Part shown: one piece after another, positions 8,026 through 14,768 of the stretch
Numbering within the stretch: the stretch's first letter is position 1
Layout of the letters: every line of letters begins with the position of its first letter
Assembly (NCBI GenBank): GCA_902826935.1
Contig: CADEGR010000004.1
Coordinates: forward strand, 37,577 to 74,461
DNA: 36,885 bases
Reading direction: 5' to 3'
Source of the DNA: an uncultured Alphaproteobacteria bacterium
Lineage (GTDB): Bacteria > Pseudomonadota > Alphaproteobacteria > Geminicoccales > Geminicoccaceae
The notes under the pieces: model-generated
What the model was told of the DNA's origin: nothing
Seen by the model: the letters and a program-made list of their open reading frames with translations, nothing else
The model's database searches: none
Made by a program: the position numbers and the translations under genes

Positions 8026-8708
8026 GCGAGCGCCGACCGGCGGGCCTGCGGGCCTGCGTGTTCGACGCCTATGGCACGCTCTTCGACGTCCATGCCGCAG
8101 TCGGCCGGCACCGCGCCGAGCTCGGCGATCAGGCCGATGCCGTGTCGGCGCTCTGGCGAGAGAAGCAGCTCGACTACAGCTGGCTGCGCACGCTGATCGG
8201 CCGGCATGTCGATTTCTGGCAGGTCACCGGCGATGCGCTCGACCATGCGCTCGCCCGACATGGCATCGCGAACCCGGCTTTGCGCGCGCAGCTGATGGCG
8301 GCCTATCGCACGCTGGCGGCCTATCCGGAGGTGCCAGACGTGCTGGCCAGGCTGCGCGCGGCCGGGTTCAAGCTCGCGATCCTCTCGAACGGGGCGCCGG
8401 CTATGCTGGCCGACGCGCTCGCCAGCGCCGGCCTCGCAGCGCTGCTGGATGCGGTCTATTCGGTCGAGGCCGTGGGGCGCTACAAGCCCGATCCGGCGGT
8501 CTATCAGCTGGCCGTGGCGGGGCTGGGCGTGGCGGCCGGCGAGATTGCGTTCCTCTCGGCGAATTGCTGGGACGCCCATGGCGCGGCCGCGTTCGGCTGC
8601 CGGGCGATCTGGATCAACCGGTCTGGCTTGCCCGATGACGGTCTGCCGGGTGCCCTCAGCCACGAGCTGCCGGATCTGGCAGGCCTGCCGGCGCTGCTCG
8701 GCGCCTGA
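8019..8708 (+). CDS. Haloacid dehalogenase type II (L-2-haloacid dehalogenase-like HAD hydrolase)
   Basis: A 229-residue cytosolic HAD-superfamily enzyme. The residues expected for L-2-haloacid dehalogenases are present: the nucleophile Asp16 in CVFDAYGTLFD, a Ser-Asn-Gly in ILSNGAP, a Lys in GRYKPDP, and the SANCWDAHGA loop (S-x-N-x-x-D). Members of the type II group hydrolyse S-2-haloacids to R-2-hydroxyacids through an aspartyl ester, but many annotated ones act on unknown substrates. The ATG at 8019 overlaps the slt stop (ATGGTAG). No export signal. The pairing with slt is likely just operon packing; nothing in the neighbourhood indicates organohalide metabolism. Confidence 0.88.
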   Translation: MVGERRPAGLRACVFDAYGTLFDVHAAVGRHRAELGDQADAVSALWREKQLDYSWLRTLIGRHVDFWQVTGDALDHALARHGIANPALRAQLMAAYRTLAAYPEVPDVLARLRAAGFKLAILSNGAPAMLADALASAGLAALLDAVYSVEAVGRYKPDPAVYQLAVAGLGVAAGEIAFLSANCWDAHGAAAFGCRAIWINRSGLPDDGLPGALSHELPDLAGLPALLGA

Positions 8709-8747
8709 CCTGCCGGCCGGCTATGGTCGGCGAGGCCGCGAACCGGC

Positions 8748-9764
8748 ATGATGCTCGGACCAACAACACCGGACGCAGCGATGGCCGAGCCAGATTTTAC
8801 CGCGGTCGAGGCTGCGGCGGCGCGTCTGGCGCCGGTTGCGGTGCGCACCCCGCTGCTCGAACACCCGGCGCTGAATGCGCTGACCTGCGGCCGGCTGCTG
8901 CTCAAGGCGGAACCGCTGCAGCGTACCGGCTCGTTCAAGTTCCGCGGCGCCTACAACGCGCTCAGCCAGCAGCCTGGCCGACCGGTGGTCGCCTATTCTT
9001 CGGGCAACCATGCCCAAGGGGTGGCGGCCGCGGCGGCGCTCTTGGGCGTGCCGGCGACCATCGTGATGCCGGCCGATGCGCCGGCGATCAAGCGCGCCAA
9101 CACCGAGGCGCTGGGCGCGCGGGTCCAGCTCTACGACCGCTATCGGGAGAGCCGCGAGGCGCTGGCGACCACGCTGGCCGAGACGACCGGCGCGGTTCTG
9201 GTCAAGCCCTATGACGATCCGGCGGTGATCGCCGGCCAGGGCACGATCGGGCTCGAGCTGGCCGCCCAGGCCAAGGCTTTGGGAGTGGTCCCGGATGCGG
9301 TGCTGATCTGCTGCGGCGGCGGCGGGCTCAGCGCCGGCTGCGGCCTTGCCTTGCGCCACCTCTTGCCGGCCTGCGAGCTCTATGCCGTGGAGCCCGCCGG
9401 CTTCGACGATACCGCCCGCTCGCTCGCGGCCGGCGAGCGGCTGGCCAATGCGCCGGGGGCCAGCTCGATCTGCGACGCCCTGCTGGCGCCGCAGCCCGGC
9501 CGGCTCACCTTCGCCTTGAACCAACGCCAGTTGACCGGCGGCCTGGTGGTCGACGACGCGGCGGTGGCCGAAGCGATGCGCCTGGCCTTTCGCCATCTGA
9601 AGCTGGTGCTGGAGCCGGGCGGCGCGGTCGCCCTGGCGGCGGCGCTCAGCGGCCGGCTGCCGACCGCCGGTCGGACGATTGGCGTGGTGCTGTCCGGCGG
9701 CAATGTCGATCCGGATCTTTATGCCCGGATCCTGAACGAACGCCCGGACGACAATTCTACATAG
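8748..9764 (+). CDS. PLP-dependent threonine/serine dehydratase (fold-type II)
   Basis: A 338-residue cytosolic enzyme of the tryptophan-synthase-beta fold. It has the PLP lysine motif TGSFKFRGAYNAL, the substrate loop YSSGNHAQGVA, and the glycine-rich phosphate loop CCGGGGLSAG. It ends without a C-terminal ACT regulatory domain, so it resembles catabolic threonine dehydratase or serine racemase rather than IlvA. It should deaminate threonine and/or serine to 2-oxobutyrate/pyruvate plus ammonia. Two starts are possible: ATG at 8748 and ATG at 8781 (MAEPDF). The second matches the usual family N-terminus and has a weak GGA 7 nt before it; the first has a more distant GAGG. The exact substrate cannot be decided. 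Confidence 0.88.
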   Translation: MMLGPTTPDAAMAEPDFTAVEAAAARLAPVAVRTPLLEHPALNALTCGRLLLKAEPLQRTGSFKFRGAYNALSQQPGRPVVAYSSGNHAQGVAAAAALLGVPATIVMPADAPAIKRANTEALGARVQLYDRYRESREALATTLAETTGAVLVKPYDDPAVIAGQGTIGLELAAQAKALGVVPDAVLICCGGGGLSAGCGLALRHLLPACELYAVEPAGFDDTARSLAAGERLANAPGASSICDALLAPQPGRLTFALNQRQLTGGLVVDDAAVAEAMRLAFRHLKLVLEPGGAVALAAALSGRLPTAGRTIGVVLSGGNVDPDLYARILNERPDDNST

Positions 9765-9864
9765 GGACCAAGTCCAGCTGCATCAGGGAAAAACGCTGCT
9801 GTGGACGGGAACAAATGCTCGCGAGCTGGACAATTCCGTGCTACATGATTCGAGCGATCAACTG

Positions 9865-9978
9865 GGGAGGCTGGTGCAGGACCGTAAGAGTCCGAGCCGG
9901 CATCGTGTGACCTGGCAGCGGCTTGCCGAAGTCGGGACCAGCACCTCCCTTAGCTGGTAATAATGCACCTGGGAGGTG
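9865..9978 (+). promoter_or_regulatory. Candidate structured 5' leader with alternative helices controlling the Rieske ribosome-binding site
   Basis: CCTCCC at 9944-9949 can pair in two ways. Helix B: CACCTCCC (9942-9949) with GGGAGGTG (9971-9978), a perfect 8-bp stem that hides the Shine-Dalgarno sequence of the Rieske gene (ATG 9983). Helix A: GGGAGGCTGGT (9865-9875) with ACCAG (9937-9941) plus CCTCCC, 11 bp with a 2-base bulge, which would release that ribosome site. Helix A encloses GGAC/GTCC (9879-9882/9890-9893) and GGCA/TGCC (9914-9917/9924-9927) hairpins. This mutually exclusive arrangement is typical of riboswitches and attenuators. It was found by eye, with no covariation support, and does not match a class I recognise. 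Confidence 0.4.
9874..9960 (+). CDS. Possible 28-codon leader peptide upstream of the Rieske gene
   Basis: GTG at 9874 opens a 28-codon frame ending at TAA 9958-9960. It lies just after GGGGAGG (9864-9870), only 3 nt before the GTG, which is shorter than usual. The predicted peptide begins MQDRKSPSRHR and ends TSTSLSW; it is basic and has no signal peptide. It is not a PqqA: the conserved E-x-x-x-Y pair is missing. Ribosomes translating its last codons would cover 9942-9949 and so open the helix that hides the Rieske ribosome site. The same 12 bases CAACTGGGGAGG precede this GTG (9859-9870) and the dehydrogenase start (10664-10675). Whether it is translated is unknown. Confidence 0.25.
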   Translation: MQDRKSPSRHRVTWQRLAEVGTSTSLSW

Positions 9979-9982
9979 GGCG

Positions 9983-10612
9983 ATGGCAGTGGGTCGTCCA
10001 GACGATCAAGACGGAACCGAGGAGCCTTGTGGCTGCGGGTGCGCTGATCGGCGGAGCCTGCTGCGTGGCGCCCTGGCGATCGGCCTGACGACCTCATTAC
10101 TGGGTGGCGGCGGCGAGATCTTGGCTGCCGACGATCCGAGCAAGAGCAAGCCTCAGCCCGGCGACGTCTTCGTGCATATCAAAGGCAAGCTCAAGGATCA
10201 GGTGGTGAAGGTCGAGGACCTGCCGGTTGGCGGGCCGCAGACCTTGGCCTTTCCGAAGGACCCCAAGGCCGATCTGGTGCGCAAGGGCAGCCGGCTCAAT
10301 CAGGTCGTGCTGGCGCGGTTTGCGCCCGATCAGCTGAAGGGCGAGAGCCAGAACCACTCCGCCGAGGGGGTCGTGGCCTTTTCCGCGATCTGCACCCATC
10401 AGGGCTGCCCGGTCTCGTTCTGGAAGAAGGACAAGCAGGTTTTCTACTGCTCCTGCCACGGCTCGCAGTTTGATCCGCGTGATGGCGGCAAGAAGGTGTT
10501 CGGGCCCGCCGAGCGCCGGCTCGCCATCCTGCCGGTCAAGATCGAGAATGGCACGGTGCTGGTGGCCGGCGAGTTTATCGGCACGCTCGGCCCCGCCAAG
10601 TCGAAGGCGTAG
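9983..10612 (+). CDS. Tat-exported Rieske [2Fe-2S] protein
   Basis: A 209-residue one-electron carrier. The ATG at 9983 follows GGGAGG by 6 nt; an upstream in-frame ATG at 9923 lies in the leader. The N-terminus has a twin-arginine signal (DRRSLLRGALAIGL, Arg23-Arg24), preceded by an unusual Cys cluster PCGCGC (Cys16, 18, 20). The C-terminal half holds a complete Rieske site: CTHQGC (Cys137, His139, Cys142) and CSCHGS (Cys156, Cys158, His159). Cys137/156 and His139/159 would bind the cluster and Cys142-Cys158 form the disulfide typical of high-potential bc1/arsenite-oxidase-type Rieske centres. No cytochrome b or c1 gene is nearby. It is followed after 68 bp by the quinoprotein dehydrogenase, for which it may be the electron acceptor. 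Confidence 0.92.
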   Translation: MAVGRPDDQDGTEEPCGCGCADRRSLLRGALAIGLTTSLLGGGGEILAADDPSKSKPQPGDVFVHIKGKLKDQVVKVEDLPVGGPQTLAFPKDPKADLVRKGSRLNQVVLARFAPDQLKGESQNHSAEGVVAFSAICTHQGCPVSFWKKDKQVFYCSCHGSQFDPRDGGKKVFGPAERRLAILPVKIENGTVLVAGEFIGTLGPAKSKA

Positions 10613-10680
10613 TCGCGATCGATCTAGCGCCGCAGCCGGCAAGCACGAACTGGCGCGGCGCCACAACTGGGGAGGTGTTC

Positions 10681-12384
10681 ATGAGGCTCTTGCGCAATGC
10701 GTTGGTCCTGGGCGTCGCGCTGTTTCCGCTGGCGGCCTTGGCCTATTCGCCGGTTACCGACGACCGGCTGAAGAATCCGGAGCCCGAGAACTGGCTGCAG
10801 ATCCGCGGCAACTATCAGGGCTGGATGTACAGCCCGCTCGAGCAGATCAACACCAACAACGTCAAGAACCTGGTGCCGGTCTGGAGCTACTCGACTGGCG
10901 TCGATTCCGGCCACGAGGCGCCACCGATCGTCAATGACGGCGTGATGTTCGTCGCGACGCCTTACGATCAGGTGATTGCGCTGGACGCCAAGACCGGCGA
11001 TCGCCTGTGGGTCTACAAGCGCGAGCTGCCGGAAGGCTTTGGCGCCCTGCACAACACCAAGCGCGGCATCGCCCTCTACGGCGACAAGATCTATATCGCC
11101 GCCCAAGACGCGAAGCTGGTGGCGCTCGATGCCAAGACCGGCGAGACGGTTTGGGAGAGCCCGGTCGAGGACTGGCAGACCGGCTACTATATGACCATGA
11201 CCCCCTTGATCGTGAACGGCAAGGTCATGGTCGGCGTGTCCGGCGGCGAGTTCGGCGTGCGTGGTTTCGTGCAGGCCTTCGACGCCGAAAGTGGCAAGTC
11301 CTTGTGGAAGACCTTCACGATCCCGGGACCGGGTGAGAAGGGCCATGACACCTGGACCGGCGACACCTGGCAGCGCGGCGGCGCATCGGTCTGGATGACC
11401 GGCGTCTACGATGCCGACAACAACACGACCTACTGGGGCACCGGCAACGGCTCGCCGTGGTTCGGCGATCAGCGGCCGGGCGACAACCTTTACACCTCCT
11501 CGACCGTGGCCATCAATCCGGACGACGGCAAGCTGGTCGGCCACTTCCAGTACCACTGGAACGACAGCTGGGACTGGGATGAGATGAACTCGCCCATGGT
11601 CGTCGACTACGAGAAGGACGGCAAGCAGGTCAAAGGCCTGCTGAAGGTCTCGCGCAACGGCTACATGTACTGGCTGGAGCGCAAGGACGACGGCTCGATC
11701 GGCTACGTCAACTCGATGCCGTATGTCCATCAAGACGTGTTTGCCAGCGTCGATCCGCAGACCGGCCGGCCGACCTACCACGACAACAAGAAGCCCGGCA
11801 CCGGCAAGTATGCTGATTTCTGCCCGTCACTGTGGGGCGGCAAGGACTGGCCGTACGAGGCGTTCAACCCGAAGACCGGCATGGTCTACATCCCGTCCAA
11901 CACCAACCACTGCGGTTATCTGGAAGGCAAGGAGCAGGAATATGTCGCCGGCCAGTGGTGGACCGGCGTCGACATCCCCGACATCGGCTTCACGCTGACC
12001 AAGGACGCCAGCCACTACGGCGAGATCCAGGCCCGCGACGTCAATACGGGCGAGGTCAAGTGGCAGCAGCTCTACAAGAACTCCATGAACTGGGGCTCGA
12101 TCCTGACCACCGGCGGCGGCTTGGTCTTCAATGGCGGCACCAACGACCGCTACTTCCGGGCCTATGATGCGAAGAACGGCGAGCAGCTGTGGTCGTTCCG
12201 CACCAACTCCGGGATCATGGCGCCCCCCAGCTCCTTCGAGGTGGATGGTCAGCAGTACATCGCCGTGCAGTCCGGCTGGGGCGTCGATCCGGCCTTCCAG
12301 CAGGGCCTGATGAACGAGCTGCTCGGCACCGACGTGCAGGTGCCGCAAGGCGGCGTGATCTGGGTGTTCGCCCTCGGTCAGTAG
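10681..12384 (+). CDS. PQQ-dependent alcohol-dehydrogenase-type quinoprotein (lanthanide-type motif)
   Basis: A 567-residue periplasmic eight-bladed propeller enzyme that oxidises a substrate (probably an alcohol or aldehyde) with pyrroloquinoline quinone. The ATG at 10681 has GGGGAGG ending 6 nt upstream. It has a Sec signal peptide (cleavage near ALA-YS, residue 21) and repeated propeller motifs such as ALDAKTGDRLW, ALDAKTGETVW and AYDAKNGEQLW. Active-site residues by analogy: Glu190 in SGGEFGV, Trp252/Asn256 in WGTGNG, catalytic Asp298 and Asp300 in SWDWDEMN. The D-x-D pair is the signature of lanthanide-using XoxF/ExaF enzymes; calcium MxaF has Ala at the second position. The vicinal Cys pair of MxaF/ExaA is absent: Ala122-Leu123 occupy that place. 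No cytochrome c, XoxJ/MxaJ or pqq genes are in the window. Confidence 0.93.
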   Translation: MRLLRNALVLGVALFPLAALAYSPVTDDRLKNPEPENWLQIRGNYQGWMYSPLEQINTNNVKNLVPVWSYSTGVDSGHEAPPIVNDGVMFVATPYDQVIALDAKTGDRLWVYKRELPEGFGALHNTKRGIALYGDKIYIAAQDAKLVALDAKTGETVWESPVEDWQTGYYMTMTPLIVNGKVMVGVSGGEFGVRGFVQAFDAESGKSLWKTFTIPGPGEKGHDTWTGDTWQRGGASVWMTGVYDADNNTTYWGTGNGSPWFGDQRPGDNLYTSSTVAINPDDGKLVGHFQYHWNDSWDWDEMNSPMVVDYEKDGKQVKGLLKVSRNGYMYWLERKDDGSIGYVNSMPYVHQDVFASVDPQTGRPTYHDNKKPGTGKYADFCPSLWGGKDWPYEAFNPKTGMVYIPSNTNHCGYLEGKEQEYVAGQWWTGVDIPDIGFTLTKDASHYGEIQARDVNTGEVKWQQLYKNSMNWGSILTTGGGLVFNGGTNDRYFRAYDAKNGEQLWSFRTNSGIMAPPSSFEVDGQQYIAVQSGWGVDPAFQQGLMNELLGTDVQVPQGGVIWVFALGQ

Positions 12385-12473
12385 ACCAGGACGAGCGCGG
12401 CCGGACGGGCCGGGGATTTCTGGAGCAAGGTCCGTCCGGCTGCACAGCCCAGCACCAAGGAGGGAGGGCATCG

Positions 12474-12902
12474 ATGGCAATAACGAGACTGATCACCCTG
12501 AGCGCAGCGCTGGCCGTCGGTGCTTGGACGTGGTCGGCCGCGGCGGCGGATAAGGCAGAGGTCGATCACGCCTACGCGGTCAAGGTCGAGAATGCGGCGG
12601 CCAAGGTCGGGGAGGAGACCACGATTCAGGCGCGGATCGCGGTCCAGGACGGCTACCATTTCTCGAAGGCCTACCGCAATCGCCTGATCAAGCTGTCGAC
12701 CGAGGACGATTCGGTCGCGTTTGACGATGAAGTCGTCATCGGCACGCAAGAAGGCGACGAGCTGGTCTTCAAGGTTCCGGTCAAGCCAACCAAGCCGGGC
12801 GAGCATCCGGTCAATGGCGTGTTCCGGATTGGCTTCCACAAGGATGGTCAAGTCAACATGGTCTCGGCACCGCTGATGGCGAAGGTGACCGGCACCAACT
12901 AA
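12474..12902 (+). CDS. Small secreted beta-rich protein of the PQQ-dehydrogenase unit
   Basis: A 142-residue protein starting at the ATG at 12474 after AAGGAGGGAGGG. A signal peptide (residues 1-23, ending SAAAADK) leads to a mature domain of about 118 residues made of alternating hydrophobic strands. It contains YAVKVENAAAKVGE, a central QDGYHFSKAYRNRLIKL and a final GVFRIGFHKDGQVNM. It has no Cys. The pattern is reminiscent of immunoglobulin-like periplasmic domains such as the N-terminal part of DsbD, but the match is weak and I do not recognise a named family. Its position 89 bp after the quinoprotein, before a strong hairpin, suggests it is the last gene of that unit; it could be a chaperone, docking or metal-handling partner. 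Confidence 0.8.
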   Translation: MAITRLITLSAALAVGAWTWSAAAADKAEVDHAYAVKVENAAAKVGEETTIQARIAVQDGYHFSKAYRNRLIKLSTEDDSVAFDDEVVIGTQEGDELVFKVPVKPTKPGEHPVNGVFRIGFHKDGQVNMVSAPLMAKVTGTN

Positions 12903-12920
12903 GCAAGTGGCTGGGGGGCG

Positions 12921-12954
12921 CGGCGGCGGTCGGCAGTGATGCCGGCCGCTGCCG
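12921..12954 (+). terminator. Strong hairpin, candidate terminator of the Rieske/PQQ-dehydrogenase unit
   Basis: Bases 12921-12934 pair with 12941-12954 to give a 14-bp stem with two G-T wobbles and a 6-base loop (AGTGAT). It lies 18 bases after the stop of the last gene in the unit. There is no T-run after it, so it may act as a Rho-assisted terminator or a 3' mRNA stabiliser rather than a classic intrinsic terminator. Confidence 0.5.
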
Positions 12955-13055
12955 GATTCTGCAGCCCGACCGGCCGACCAGCGGCCACGCGTACTTTCGC
13001 AATCCCGCGCCGATGGGCTAGCTAGGGTCAGCAGGCACCGTTTTCGGGGAGTGGC

Positions 13056-13808
13056 ATGCTGCGAGCTGGCTGGCTGCTGGCGGTCGTGATCGCGTTCGGG
13101 CTGTCCAGCCAGACGGCGCTCGGCCGCTCCTTGGCTTGTCCGGAGCGGCCCCAGCCGGCGGGCAGCGCTGCCACGGCAGCGGTGGTCATCGAGCAGTGGC
13201 TGCAGCGCTACTTCACGGTGCTGGGGCTGAGCAGGGCGGTGCTGCCGGAGCGGACCGAGCTGATCGGCGTGATGCGCGGGCAGGGCAATGGGCTGCTCGA
13301 CGGGCTTGGCCAGCTCAGTCGGCGTTGCGCCCAGCTGGTCCAGCAGGAGCCGCAGGCGACCCCGGCCCAGCAACGCCGCCTGCGGGCGGAGCTCTTGACG
13401 CTGCTCTGGTCGGCGGCGCCGGAGGGCCCCGCGGCCGCGGCCCGGCCCGCCCGTCTCGCGGCGATCGAGCAGGCGATCGGCCTGACGCCCGCAGAGCTCT
13501 GGCGCCGGCTCTGGTACCGCGATCCCAGCCAGCCGCTGGGCGAAGCCAGCCGCTGGGCCGCGATCGTCGCCTCGCCGGCGACCGAGGCCGCCGGCTACGA
13601 GCTGCTGCAAGCCTATCAGCGCCGCTGGCCTGCGGTGCATTTCGAGCTGCAGCCGCCCTATCGCGCCGGGGCGCCGCTGGCGCTGATCATCGGCCGCCGC
13701 CTGAGCCAGGCGAATGCTATCAAGCTCCTCGACCTGGCGCGCGTGCTGGGTCTGCCGGCCGATGCTTTCATCTGGCCGGTGCCGATCGGCGCCGAGGTCG
13801 CCGGCTAG
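13056..13808 (+). CDS. Secreted protein with C-terminal SPOR-like domain, paralogue A
   Basis: A 250-residue protein. Residues 1-23 are a signal peptide. The mature N-terminal region (about 25-165) is helical, with two Cys (ACPERPQ at the start and RRCAQL near 95). The C-terminal 80 residues resemble a SPOR/RNP-like fold: RWAAIVASPATEAAGYELL, RRWPAVHFELQPPY, LALIIGRRLSQANAIKLL, and FIWPVP at the end. It shares this domain and a similar N-terminal layout with the next gene, so the two are tandem paralogues. SPOR domains bind denuded peptidoglycan, but whether this one does is inference. The ATG at 13056 follows GGGGAGTGGC. I know of no named family for the whole protein. Confidence 0.75.
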   Translation: MLRAGWLLAVVIAFGLSSQTALGRSLACPERPQPAGSAATAAVVIEQWLQRYFTVLGLSRAVLPERTELIGVMRGQGNGLLDGLGQLSRRCAQLVQQEPQATPAQQRRLRAELLTLLWSAAPEGPAAAARPARLAAIEQAIGLTPAELWRRLWYRDPSQPLGEASRWAAIVASPATEAAGYELLQAYQRRWPAVHFELQPPYRAGAPLALIIGRRLSQANAIKLLDLARVLGLPADAFIWPVPIGAEVAG

Positions 13809-13930
13809 AAGCTCGGCGCAGCGTGGCACCATGTTTGCAGAAAAATTGCCAAAACTTATCGAGATGATGGCTAGTCACGTGCTCCTGGTGTAGAGGAAGG
13901 CGCGCGCTTGCTACCAAGGGGGAAAACGCC

Positions 13931-14755
13931 GTGGTTGTTCGCAGTTGGCTCGCGGCCGGGCTCGCCTTGCTGATGTCGAGCGCCGCGTCTGCGCAGGTGG
14001 TCGAATGTCCGGGCTCGGTGCCGGTCATGCAGATGTCCAAGGAGCGGGCGGCGGCCACGGCCGAGCGGCTGCTCGACCGGTTCGTCGGCGCGCTAGGCTT
14101 GCGCGGCGTCAAGGCCGTCGACCAGGCGGCGGTGCTCAAGGCCTATGGCGAGCTGCCGGAGCAGCTCCTGGTCAAGCTGCAATATCTGGCGCTGCAATGC
14201 GGCATGCTGGTGCTGAGCGGCCCGTCTGAGCTGGCCGAGCGGCAGGCGATCATCCGGCGCGTGTTCCTCGACTATGCGCTCTCGCCGCCGGCCACCGGCA
14301 ATGTCGATCTGGCGTCCTATCTCAATCAGACGGCTTCGGCTGGCACCGGCATCCCGAAGGATCCAAAGCTCGCCCAGCTGGTCAAGGCGGCCGAGCAGCA
14401 ACAGCAGCAGCTGCCGAGCGCTGCCTGGCATACCGCTTGGTTCCGGCCAGCCGGCGCCTTGCAGGATGATCCGAATCGCTGGGCCGTGATCGTCGCCTCG
14501 CCCGAGACCGAGAACGAGGGCTGGACCATGCTACGCGAGCATCAGGCCCGCTGGCCGAAGGTCCATTTCGAGCTGCATGCGCCCTATGATCCCGACAGCC
14601 CGACCTATGCTCTGGTGGTTGGCCGGCGGCTGCCGGAAGGAGATGCGCGCAGCTTGCTCGAGAGCGTCAAGCGGGACGGCCTGGCGCCGGACAGCTTCGT
14701 CTGGCAGCTGCCGCCGGGCGAGGACGTCGGCCAGATTGCGCGCGCCCAGCCGTAG
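13931..14755 (+). CDS. Secreted protein with C-terminal SPOR-like domain, paralogue B
   Basis: A 274-residue protein from a GTG at 13931 with AGGGGGAAAA just upstream. Signal peptide ends SAASAQV (about residue 22). The mature part has the same layout as its upstream neighbour: VECPGS near the start, a second Cys in ALQCGM, a helical middle, then RWAVIVASPETENEGWTML, RWPKVHFELHAPY, YALVVGRRLPEGDA and FVWQLP. Identity between the two is highest in this C-terminal 80 residues. A short Gln run (EQQQQQL) precedes that domain. The gap of 122 bp from the upstream copy leaves room for its own promoter. Function unknown; a periplasmic role linked to peptidoglycan or a partner protein is plausible. 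Confidence 0.77.
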   Translation: MVVRSWLAAGLALLMSSAASAQVVECPGSVPVMQMSKERAAATAERLLDRFVGALGLRGVKAVDQAAVLKAYGELPEQLLVKLQYLALQCGMLVLSGPSELAERQAIIRRVFLDYALSPPATGNVDLASYLNQTASAGTGIPKDPKLAQLVKAAEQQQQQLPSAAWHTAWFRPAGALQDDPNRWAVIVASPETENEGWTMLREHQARWPKVHFELHAPYDPDSPTYALVVGRRLPEGDARSLLESVKRDGLAPDSFVWQLPPGEDVGQIARAQP

Positions 14756-14768
14756 GCGCAGACGGCGC

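Noticed and set aside
9911-9927. Sigma-54-like promoter TGGCAG-N4-TTGC upstream of the Rieske gene
   Set aside because: The GG-GC spacing is one base short of the strict -24/-12 requirement, and the bases are part of the leader hairpins.
9850-9950. Cobalamin riboswitch suggested by GGTG and AGTCGGGA-like strings
   Set aside because: The core CCGCnACTGT B12 box and the GGGAA segment in the right order are missing; only scattered short matches.
9874-9960. Leader frame as the PQQ precursor peptide PqqA
   Set aside because: PqqA needs a conserved Glu-x-x-x-Tyr; this peptide has EVGTS and no Tyr.
12378-13832. 484-codon minus-strand open frame opposite the small periplasmic protein and SPOR-like paralogue A
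   Set aside because: No signal, no motif; it spans two clear plus-strand genes and their intergenic hairpin.
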